A stretch of 64,000 nt of DNA from Spirochaetota bacterium (lineage in GTDB: Bacteria; Spirochaetota; Spirochaetia; Treponematales; Rectinemataceae). Below are positions 58,047 to 64,000 of the stretch, piece by piece. The stretch lies in the NCBI GenBank assembly GCA_029265615.1, contig JAJUIB010000007.1, positions 60,374 through 124,373 of the forward strand. The letters run 5' to 3'. The notes below the pieces were generated by a model, which made no database searches, had not been told where the DNA came from, and saw only the letters and a program-made list of their open reading frames with translations. The position numbers were made by a program, and so were the translations under genes. How positions within the stretch are numbered: the stretch's first letter is position 1; each line of letters opens with the position of its first letter.

Positions 58047-59711
58047 ATGTCGAAGCGCATCCATGTCCGCGACCTCACCCTGCGGGACGGCCAGCAGTCC
58101 CAGTTCGCGACGCGCATGACTCAGGCCCAGGTCGATCGGGTACTGCCGCACTACCGCGATGCCAAGTTCTATGCCATGGAGGTCTGGGGCGGCGCCGTCC
58201 CCGACTCTGTCATGCGTTACCTGGACGAAAGCCCCTGGACGCGACTTGAATCGATCAAGGCGGGAGTCGGCGGCGCCTCCAAACTCACCGCACTCTCTCG
58301 CGGCCGCAATCTCTTCGGCTACAACCCCTATCCCGACACCGTCATCGAGGGCTTCTGCAGGAACGCCGTCCGTTCCGGCGTCGATATCATGCGCATTTTC
58401 GATGCCCTCAACGACATCGCGAACATGAAAAGCTCCATCCGCTTCGTAAAAGAGGCGGGCGGCATGGCGGACTGCGCCGTCTGCTACACCGTTGATCCGC
58501 ATTTTTCGCGCCGCGAGCGGATCGCGGCAGCCCTCCGGGGCAGAAAGCTCCCCAAAAATCTCTTCGGCATCAAATACTTCGTTGCAAAGGCGAAGGAGCT
58601 TGAAAAGCTCGGCGCTGACATGATCTCGATCAAGGACATGGCCGGCCTCGTCGACCCCGCGACGGCCGCCACGCTCATTCGGGCGCTCAAGGCGGAAATC
58701 GGCATCCCCATCGACCTCCACACGCATTGTACGCCGGGCTACGGCACAGCGAGCGTCCTCATGGCCATGGTGAACGGCGTCGACATCGTCGACTCGGTTG
58801 TATTATCCTGGTCGGGAGGGCCGGCCGCCCCCGCCTTCGAATTCGTCGAGCTCTTTGCGCGACGGCTCGGTCTTGAAACCGGCGTGAACCTCGCCGCGGT
58901 CGCGCGCATCGACCGGGAGCTTCGGGCGGCACGGGCCGAACTTGCAAAGTTCGATCAGTACAAGCGCCTCCCCCCGACCCTCGATCTTTCCACCGAGGAA
59001 CTATCGCCAGAGCTCGCGGCCCTTTTCGACGGAGCGGTCGAGGAAGCCGTCGCGGGGCGTGCGGAGCGTTGCCTCGCCCTCTGCCAAAAAATCGAAGCAG
59101 CCTTCAATTACCCCGAGCCTGACGAGATCGTCAAACACGCCCAAATCCCCGGCGGCATGTACACAAACATGCTCGCGCAGCTCCAGGAAGCGAAACTCGA
59201 GCGGCATGTCGACGAGGTGCTCAAGCTCGTCCCCGAGGTACGACTCGCCTGTGGCGTCCCGCCGCTTGTCACACCGACAAGTCAAATCGTCGGCGTCCAG
59301 GCGGTCAACTGCGTCATCGACCGTACACAGGGAAAGCCGATGTACACGAATGTGTCTAAAAACTTCGCCGAGCTTGTGAAGGGCTCCTACGGCACGACGC
59401 CCTGGCCCGTCGACCCGGCCTTCCGCGAAAAAATCTGTGGCGTGCGCGACGAAGTGCCCTACGACACCTCGAACTATAAAAAGCAGCCCAACCCTGAACT
59501 TCCGGAACTGGGCGGCGTCCGACTCGCCCGCGATGAAAAAGAAGAACTCCTTCTCGAACTCTTTCCGAGCGTCGCCGACAAATTCCTCCGCGGCCAGCGA
59601 AAGCGCGAGTGGGAAAGCGCCAATCCCCCGCCGCCCCCCGAACCCGAGAAGCCCACGCGCTATCCTGCCGCCTTCTGGGAGGAGGAGCTCACCCTCGCAA
59701 TCGAAGCCTAA
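58047..59711 (+). CDS. Biotin-dependent pyruvate/oxaloacetate carboxyltransferase (5S / PycB / OadA-type), without biotin domain
   Basis: 554 residues. The TIM-barrel begins VRDLTLRDGQQSQFATRM; the carbamylated Lys lies in MISIKDMAGLVDP, metal ligands in LHTHCTPGYGTASV, and a tail binds the carrier (PGGMYTNMLAQLQEAKLERH; YGTTPWPVDPAFREKICG). The C-terminus is Pro/Glu-rich and lacks an MKM biotinyl motif, so the biotin carrier must come from another gene, such as that at 47617. The reaction transfers carboxyl between oxaloacetate/pyruvate and carboxybiotin. With the MmdA-type alpha subunit it could work as a transcarboxylase (12S + 5S + 1.3S analogue). Confidence 0.9.
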   Translation: MSKRIHVRDLTLRDGQQSQFATRMTQAQVDRVLPHYRDAKFYAMEVWGGAVPDSVMRYLDESPWTRLESIKAGVGGASKLTALSRGRNLFGYNPYPDTVIEGFCRNAVRSGVDIMRIFDALNDIANMKSSIRFVKEAGGMADCAVCYTVDPHFSRRERIAAALRGRKLPKNLFGIKYFVAKAKELEKLGADMISIKDMAGLVDPATAATLIRALKAEIGIPIDLHTHCTPGYGTASVLMAMVNGVDIVDSVVLSWSGGPAAPAFEFVELFARRLGLETGVNLAAVARIDRELRAARAELAKFDQYKRLPPTLDLSTEELSPELAALFDGAVEEAVAGRAERCLALCQKIEAAFNYPEPDEIVKHAQIPGGMYTNMLAQLQEAKLERHVDEVLKLVPEVRLACGVPPLVTPTSQIVGVQAVNCVIDRTQGKPMYTNVSKNFAELVKGSYGTTPWPVDPAFREKICGVRDEVPYDTSNYKKQPNPELPELGGVRLARDEKEELLLELFPSVADKFLRGQRKREWESANPPPPPEPEKPTRYPAAFWEEELTLAIEA

Positions 59712-59730
59712 CACAAGGCGCGCACACGCA

Positions 59731-59760
59731 AACGGCCGCACCTTCGGTGCGGCCGTTTTT
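59731..59760 (+). terminator. Terminator of the carboxyltransferase gene
   Basis: 12-bp stem AACGGCCGCACC / GGTGCGGCCGTT with a TTC loop, followed by TTTTT. Confidence 0.9.
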
Positions 59761-59807
59761 CGCTCGCGGGACGAGGCACCGCCTCACGTCTTCTTCGAAG
59801 CTTGATT

Positions 59808-59841
59808 TAAAATAGAAAGACCGTCCATTCCTGGACGGTCT
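59808..59841 (-). terminator. Terminator of tRNA-Leu
   Basis: Minus strand: AGACCGTCCA / TGGACGGTCT with a 4-nt loop, then TTTCTATTTT; it follows the tRNA-Leu end by about 11 nt. Confidence 0.85.
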
Positions 59842-59851
59842 CTTTCCCATT

Positions 59852-59933
59852 TGCGGCGAAGAGGACTTGAACCTCCATGCCTCTCGGCACTAGCACCTCA
59901 AGCTAGCGTGTCTACCAATTCCACCATCGCCGC
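59852..59933 (-). tRNA. tRNA-Leu (anticodon GAG)
   Basis: Read on the minus strand: acceptor GCGGCGA / TCGCCGC, D-arm with GGAATTGGTAGACAC, anticodon stem CTAGC / GCTAG around TTGAGGT (anticodon GAG), a long variable arm (TGCCGAGAGGCA) typical of class II tRNA and T-arm with GGTTCAAGTCC. CCA is not encoded. Confidence 0.94.
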
Positions 59934-60080
59934 TCGGGATGCTTTTTTATATCGAAAAGCGGGGGAGAGTGTCAAGACATCCGTGATTTTTTCGCGAAAT
60001 TTATTCCGCCTCTTTTTTAACGATTTGACAGGCGTAAAAGGTAGGCGTATCATGCGGGTATCTTGCATGAAGGAGGCACC

Positions 60081-61763
60081 ATGACTTCGATCATCGCCCT
60101 GGTAGCCTTGGCCATCTACTTCGTCTTCTACTTCACCTACGGGAAGACGATCCAGACCAAGATCCTCAAGAGTAGCGAGGCGCCCGAGGCACCCTCAAAG
60201 CGCCTCTCCGACGGCGTCGACTACGTCCCGACCTCGAAGTACGTCCTCTTCGGACACCACTTTGCGTCGATCGCAGGCGCCGGCCCGATCACCGGTCCCG
60301 CCATCGCGGTCGCCTGGGGCTGGCTCCCCGGCCTCCTCTGGGTCTGGATCGGCAACGTCTTTCTCGGCGCCATCCATGACTATCTCGCCCTTGCCGCATC
60401 GGTGCGCTACGATGGCCGCTCCATGCAGGTCGTCGCCCAGGACATGATTGGCAAGAAGGCGGGCAAGTCCTTCGCCTGGTTCATCCTCTTCCTCTGCATC
60501 CTCGTCGTGGCCGCCTTTGGCGACATCGTCGCCGGCCAGTTCGCCGCGGATGGACGCGTATTCTTCTCCTTCGTCTTCTTCTGCGTGGCCGCCGTCATCG
60601 CGGGCTTCTTCATGTACAAGTCGAAGCTTGGTCTCGGCTGGGGCTCGCTTATCGGCATCGGCCTTGTCATCCTGGCCTTTGTCGGCGGCAACGCACTCCC
60701 CGTCAAGTGGGCCAAGGACATTTACTTCCTGATCATCTTCGTGTACATCGTGCTTGCATCCGCCTTGCCCGTCAACCTGCTGCTTCAGCCGCGCGACTAC
60801 CTCTCCTCCTACTTCCTCTACTTCGGACTCCTTGCAGGCGGCATCGCAGCCCTCATGAGCTTCAAACCGCTTGATTCCATCCCCGCATTCACGGGCTTCA
60901 GCGCCAAGGTCATCTCCGGCGTTCCCTCGCCCTTCTGGCCGACCGTGCCGCTTGTCATCGCCTGCGGCGCCCTCTCGGGCTTCCACTCGCTCGTCGCCTC
61001 CGGCACAAGCTCCAAGCAGCTTCGCGAGGAAAAAGACGCCCTCTTTGTCGGCTATGGCGCCATGCTCGTCGAAGGCTTCCTCTCCACGCTCGTCATCGTC
61101 TCCATCGCGGGCTTTGGCGCCGCGGCCCTCGGCGACAAGCTCATGGCAACGCCGGCCCTCAGTCGCTTCGTCCAGTCCTTCTCGAAGATGGTGAGCACCC
61201 AGCTTCCCTTCCTCCCGATGAGCTTCATGACCCTCTTCGCCGCAGTCTGGGTTTCGACCTTTGCGCTTACGACCCTCGATACGACGAACCGACTCGGCCG
61301 CTACATCGTCCAGGAAATGGCCGCCCCGCTTAAGAACACGAAGCCCGGCGTGTACAAGGTGTTCAGCAGCAAGTGGGTCGCGTCCATCATCATCGCCTTC
61401 TTGGGCATCTTCCTCGCGCGCTCCGGTGGATACAGCTTCCTCTGGCCGGCCTTCTCCGGCGCCAACCAGCTCCTCGCCTCGGTGGTCATGCTCACCGTTG
61501 CCGTGTGGGTCAAGCGGAAGCTCAATCCCAAGTATGTGATGATGGCGCTCATTCCCGCCGGCTTCCTGTGGATCACCGTCACTGCGGCCCTCATATGGTA
61601 CGTCGCCCTCGTGGTGCCGACCTACTTCGCCGCCGGAAAACCTGCGGCGAGCCAGATCACGGGAGGCATCGTCGGAGCCATCACCGTAATCATGCTCATT
61701 ATGAACTTCAGCATGATCGCCGGCTTCCTCAAGAATATCAAAGTCAAGGAAGCGGTAGCCTAA
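60081..61763 (+). CDS. cstA: CstA-type carbon starvation/pyruvate or peptide transporter
   Basis: 560 residues from ATG 60081, with AAGGAGG upstream (preferred to an earlier in-frame ATG at 60063). About 15-16 membrane segments. Hallmarks: DGVDYVPTSKYVLFGHHFAS, AGAGPITGPAIAVAWGWLPG, GAIHDYLALAASVRYDGRSM and VASGTSSKQLREEKDALFVG. CstA/BtsT proteins import peptides or pyruvate with a proton or sodium. Pyruvate would also serve the neighbouring carboxyltransferase. A single gene with its own terminator. Confidence 0.93.
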   Translation: MTSIIALVALAIYFVFYFTYGKTIQTKILKSSEAPEAPSKRLSDGVDYVPTSKYVLFGHHFASIAGAGPITGPAIAVAWGWLPGLLWVWIGNVFLGAIHDYLALAASVRYDGRSMQVVAQDMIGKKAGKSFAWFILFLCILVVAAFGDIVAGQFAADGRVFFSFVFFCVAAVIAGFFMYKSKLGLGWGSLIGIGLVILAFVGGNALPVKWAKDIYFLIIFVYIVLASALPVNLLLQPRDYLSSYFLYFGLLAGGIAALMSFKPLDSIPAFTGFSAKVISGVPSPFWPTVPLVIACGALSGFHSLVASGTSSKQLREEKDALFVGYGAMLVEGFLSTLVIVSIAGFGAAALGDKLMATPALSRFVQSFSKMVSTQLPFLPMSFMTLFAAVWVSTFALTTLDTTNRLGRYIVQEMAAPLKNTKPGVYKVFSSKWVASIIIAFLGIFLARSGGYSFLWPAFSGANQLLASVVMLTVAVWVKRKLNPKYVMMALIPAGFLWITVTAALIWYVALVVPTYFAAGKPAASQITGGIVGAITVIMLIMNFSMIAGFLKNIKVKEAVA

Positions 61764-61821
61764 GCACCTAACGCATGCCGTTCATGCCTGTCCGCCGAGC
61801 CCTCGGCGGGCAGGGCCTGCA

Positions 61822-61855
61822 AGAAAGGGCTTCCGCGCGAAGCCCTTTCTTTTTA
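61822..61855 (+). terminator. Terminator of cstA
   Basis: 12-bp stem AGAAAGGGCTTC / GAAGCCCTTTCT, 5-nt loop, then TTTTTA. Confidence 0.92.
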
Positions 61856-61870
61856 TAGTAGTCATATGGC

Positions 61871-62185
61871 ATGTATGCAGCACGCCACGAGGGGGATTTT
61901 TTGGACTTGTCCAAGCTCGGCGATTTTGTACGAAAAGCCTTGCGCGTATTCGCCCAAGTGAATCGAGAACGCGCCGTCGACTATTTTGAGTTCGAACTCA
62001 AGGAGCTTGAGAACATCTTCGCGCTTCTCCTCCTCGGGGGCTTTGTGGGCCTGCCTTCGCCCCCTGCGCCCATCGCGCTCGAACTACTCCCCCTCATGGA
62101 GCGCGAACTCACCATCATGTTGTCGCGCTCCGATTTCGCACAGGATCCGCTTGGGGCCCTCATGGGGCTTTTGCAGGTCGATTGA
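61871..62185 (+). CDS. Small helical protein of unknown function preceding an ArsA-like ATPase
   Basis: 104 residues from ATG 61871; an alternative TTG at 61901 has a GAGGGGG Shine-Dalgarno and may be the real start. No family is recognised. The sequence is helical and leucine-rich with a charged start (LSKLGDFVRKALRVFAQVNR; ERAVDYFEFELKELENIFAL) and a hydrophobic centre (LLLLGGFVGLPSPPAPIALE), possibly a membrane-associated helix. It ends 10 nt before the ArsA-like ATPase gene, so the two are probably one operon with functional partnership. Confidence 0.6.
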   Translation: MYAARHEGDFLDLSKLGDFVRKALRVFAQVNRERAVDYFEFELKELENIFALLLLGGFVGLPSPPAPIALELLPLMERELTIMLSRSDFAQDPLGALMGLLQVD

Positions 62186-62195
62186 GGCGATAGAT

Positions 62196-63131
62196 ATGCA
62201 GACGAATGCGTTTTTTCTCGGTAAGGGCGGCGTGGGAAAAACGACGCTCTCCGCAGCCTTTGCCCTTAAGCTCGCCCGTTCAGGCAAACGGGTCTTGGTC
62301 GCGTCGCTCGACCCCGCCCACAACCTGGGCGATGTCCTAGGCCTAAGCCTGGGTGACGCGGCCCAAAAAGTCGAACCAAACCTCGACGCCCTCGAGGTGA
62401 ACCTTGGCGCATGGGTCGAGCGTTACCTCGCCGAGAGCCGCGAAGAGCTCCTCGCAACATACTCGTACAATCTCACGCTCAACCTCGATTCCTTCTTCGA
62501 TATCATGAAGTACTCGCCGGGAACGGAGGAATATGCCGTCCTCTGGGCGATCGAACACATACGCTGCGAGCTGTCAGGGGACTATGACTTCGTGGTCTTT
62601 GATACACCGCCCACAGCCCTCACGCTCCGCTTCCTTGCCATGCCCGCGATCTCCTCACGCTGGGTTGCGGAACTGACCCGGCTCCGCGAGCGCATACTCG
62701 AGCGCCGCCAAACCGTGACCCGTATCAATCCCGGCTCCCCCGTCGCCTCAAGTTGCATTGATAAAGCAGATGACGCGGTCTATGGCAAACTTGGCTCGAT
62801 CAAACGCCGCCTAGCCGACCTTGCGTCGCTCTTTGGCAGAGAAAGCTACGTTGCGGTGGTCGTCAACCAGGACATCCTCTCCGTCGCTGAAGCGAAGCGC
62901 ATTGCGAGCGAGCTTACGCACATCGAGGTGCCGTTTTCCGCCCTGTGCGTTAATAAGCGCGGCCTCTCCGACACACCCTGGAGCCTGGATGCCGAGCTCG
63001 CGCACATCCCTTCCTTCAGCTTCGACTTCCGCCCCGAGGGCCTGTGCGCACGCGAGGACCTCGCTTTGATCGACACAAGCGCGCTCGTCGAGGATTTTCT
63101 CGACAAGGCGGCAAAGAAAGGACAGTCATGA
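62196..63131 (+). CDS. ArsA/Get3-like ATPase
   Basis: 311 residues from ATG 62196 with GAGG upstream. Deviant Walker A GKGGVGKTTLSAAFALKLA (signature Lys), switch I SLDPAHNLGDVLG, switch II/Walker B VVFDTPPTALTLR and a C-terminal helical part with VNQDILSVAEAKR. The family includes arsenite-exporter ATPases and tail-anchored protein targeting factors; no arsenic motif cysteines (such as the CxC of ArsA) are obvious, so metal resistance is not supported. Operon with unknown proteins and a MIP18-like protein suggests a membrane- or iron-sulfur-linked role. Confidence 0.82.
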   Translation: MQTNAFFLGKGGVGKTTLSAAFALKLARSGKRVLVASLDPAHNLGDVLGLSLGDAAQKVEPNLDALEVNLGAWVERYLAESREELLATYSYNLTLNLDSFFDIMKYSPGTEEYAVLWAIEHIRCELSGDYDFVVFDTPPTALTLRFLAMPAISSRWVAELTRLRERILERRQTVTRINPGSPVASSCIDKADDAVYGKLGSIKRRLADLASLFGRESYVAVVVNQDILSVAEAKRIASELTHIEVPFSALCVNKRGLSDTPWSLDAELAHIPSFSFDFRPEGLCAREDLALIDTSALVEDFLDKAAKKGQS

Positions 63132-63775
63132 ACCCCTACCTCTTGAGCGCCCTCGTCGTGCTCGCCCTTGCTGCGACAGGACAGTACTTCCTCGGAACTA
63201 AGCGGAACCGCGCCATCGCCGCGACGATCTCCAAAGGAGCGGAGGAAGTCCTTAAGCCGAAGATGACGAACTATGTGAATATTGGGGGCGCAATCGGGCA
63301 CAATTTCACCTATTCGCTCGCCTGGGGCCACTGGACGAACGCAAAGGGAACGATGACCTTAAGCCCCCGCCACTCGCTCCTCTACCTTCCCGTTTCCCGG
63401 ATTCTCGGCCTTGGCGTCGACCGTTTCTATCTCAGCCTCTTTACGAAAAAAAAACTCAGGGGAGAGGGACATGTCGTGCTCGACAAGGAATTGCGGCGCG
63501 CACGCATCTCAGGCATTGAGGACATGGAGCGCCGCGAGGTCGAGGCCGGAGGGCGCCGCTTTGTGCTCCTTTGGCGCGGCGACGACCTCTCCGAGGCCCT
63601 TGAGGCGACCCTTACCGCCCTCCCTGAGCCCGCCCGGCTTAGGCATTTCTGCTGCTACGGGGAGAACAAGACCTTTTTCCTCAAAACCCACCCGGTCAAG
63701 GGCGAAGTGGCAGCAGACCTCAGGGCGCTTCTTCCCCGACTTGAGAGCTTTTTTGACCGGAAGGAAAAAGCATGA
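63128..63775 (+). CDS. Membrane-anchored protein of unknown function
   Basis: 215 residues, ATG overlapping the ATPase stop (ATGA). One N-terminal hydrophobic segment (YLLSALVVLALAATGQYFLG), then a cytoplasmic alpha/beta region (TNYVNIGGAIGHNFTYSLAW; VSRILGLGVDRFYLSLFTKK; YGENKTFFLKTHPVKGEVAA). I do not recognise the family. Tight coupling to the ArsA-like ATPase on one side and the MIP18-like gene on the other indicates a shared task. Confidence 0.7.
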   Translation: MNPYLLSALVVLALAATGQYFLGTKRNRAIAATISKGAEEVLKPKMTNYVNIGGAIGHNFTYSLAWGHWTNAKGTMTLSPRHSLLYLPVSRILGLGVDRFYLSLFTKKKLRGEGHVVLDKELRRARISGIEDMERREVEAGGRRFVLLWRGDDLSEALEATLTALPEPARLRHFCCYGENKTFFLKTHPVKGEVAADLRALLPRLESFFDRKEKA

Positions 63776-64000
63776 AGGGCGAACTTGACGCTGGCGTCAG
63801 GGCCAAGCTCGACGCGGTGCTCGCTCGGGTGAAGGAGCCGCTGTCCGAGCTCAGCCTTGCTGAGCTCGGACTTGTGGCGAAATTCACCTATTCGGAAAGG
63901 GAAAAAACCATCGTCGCGGCGCTCAACGTCGACGCCGCCCGCTTCGAATGCCCCGCCTGCTCGGCGATGTACGGAGAAGTCATTCAGGGCATCAAGCGCG
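63772..64000 (+). CDS. MIP18/DUF59-like protein (partial)
   Basis: N-terminal 76 residues visible; the gene runs off the window. ATG overlaps the previous stop. The stretch RVKEPLSELSLAELGLVAKF resembles the VxDPExxxxLxELGLV core of MIP18 proteins, with a following CPAC near residue 61-64. MIP18/DUF59 proteins assist iron-sulfur cluster insertion. The similarity is moderate, since the DPE motif is KEP here; a divergent member or a different helical protein is possible. Confidence 0.5.
   Translation, partial: MKGELDAGVRAKLDAVLARVKEPLSELSLAELGLVAKFTYSEREKTIVAALNVDAARFECPACSAMYGEVIQGIKR

Noticed and set aside
62196..63131. Arsenite resistance ATPase
   Set aside because: No arsenite-binding cysteine set, no arsB/arsR neighbours; only the general ArsA/Get3 fold is supported.
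1..64000. Insertion sequences, prophage, CRISPR arrays, toxin-antitoxin or defence islands
   Set aside because: No transposase, integrase, phage structural gene, regularly spaced repeats or Cas genes were found in the window.

Overview
The window is a GC-rich (roughly 60-65% by eye), gene-dense bacterial chromosome segment with short or overlapping intergenic spaces, no insertion sequences, no phage genes and no CRISPR array. Content points to an anaerobic or fermentative bacterium with an outer membrane: ferredoxin-dependent 2-oxoacid oxidoreductase, sodium-pumping decarboxylase, outer-membrane beta-barrels and several lipoproteins. My best guess is a free-living member of the Spirochaetota. 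The carD-ispDF pair, the MoxR/Bat operon and the lipoprotein-rich content fit, but no rRNA or ribosomal gene is present to prove it.

Layout. 1-5129 (minus): MoxR-DUF58-BatD-like-BatA-BatB-BatC-like operon, mostly with translational overlaps. 5336-7888: four-domain CoA-disulfide reductase/rhodanese/TusA/DsrE fusion. 8024-16076: acyltransferase, glutamate symporter, a ruined Crp/Fnr gene, a NudC/beta-propeller/TPR operon, and a PduL/UPRT-like pair. 16359-22146: cell-surface region with an amber-interrupted barrel protein, a 1177-residue beta-helix lipoprotein with 606-bp internal repeats, a HAD hydrolase and a small barrel. 22267-27262: recO-thpR and pdp-recJ. 27385-27619: tRNA-Gln and tRNA-Glu separated by a 40-bp double palindrome. 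27732-42601: lipid kinase, flavin-type protein, coiled-coil lipoprotein, CHASE2/cyclase-like protein, NlpC/P60-like protein, TVP38, carD-ispDF, two paralogous transporters, a GH31 homologue with altered catalytic residues, a TIR-like/ankyrin protein and a polysaccharide deacetylase. 42759-46297: TAXI-type TRAP transporter. 46474-56567 (minus): a twelve-gene cluster. 57207-63775: IclR regulator, biotin-dependent carboxyltransferase, tRNA-Leu, CstA and an ArsA-like ATPase cluster that runs off the end.

The metabolic core is the twelve-gene cluster. KorDABC would turn 2-oxoglutarate into succinyl-CoA plus reduced ferredoxin. Two-subunit methylmalonyl-CoA mutase with its MeaB chaperone, and then the epimerase, would give (S)-methylmalonyl-CoA. 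A four-subunit biotin decarboxylase would release CO2, export Na+ and leave propionyl-CoA. The neighbouring TAXI TRAP transporter and the distant GltS-type symporter could supply C5 substrates, PduL could make an acyl phosphate, and the 5S-type carboxyltransferase could share the biotin carrier. This assembled pathway is inference; the individual family assignments are strong.

Other recurrent themes are leaderless-looking promoters (recO, the diacylglycerol kinase gene, the CHASE2 gene, carD), proteins that keep a fold while losing catalytic residues (GH31, class III cyclase), and one gene (DUF1850) with no ATG, GTG or TTG anywhere in its plausible start region.
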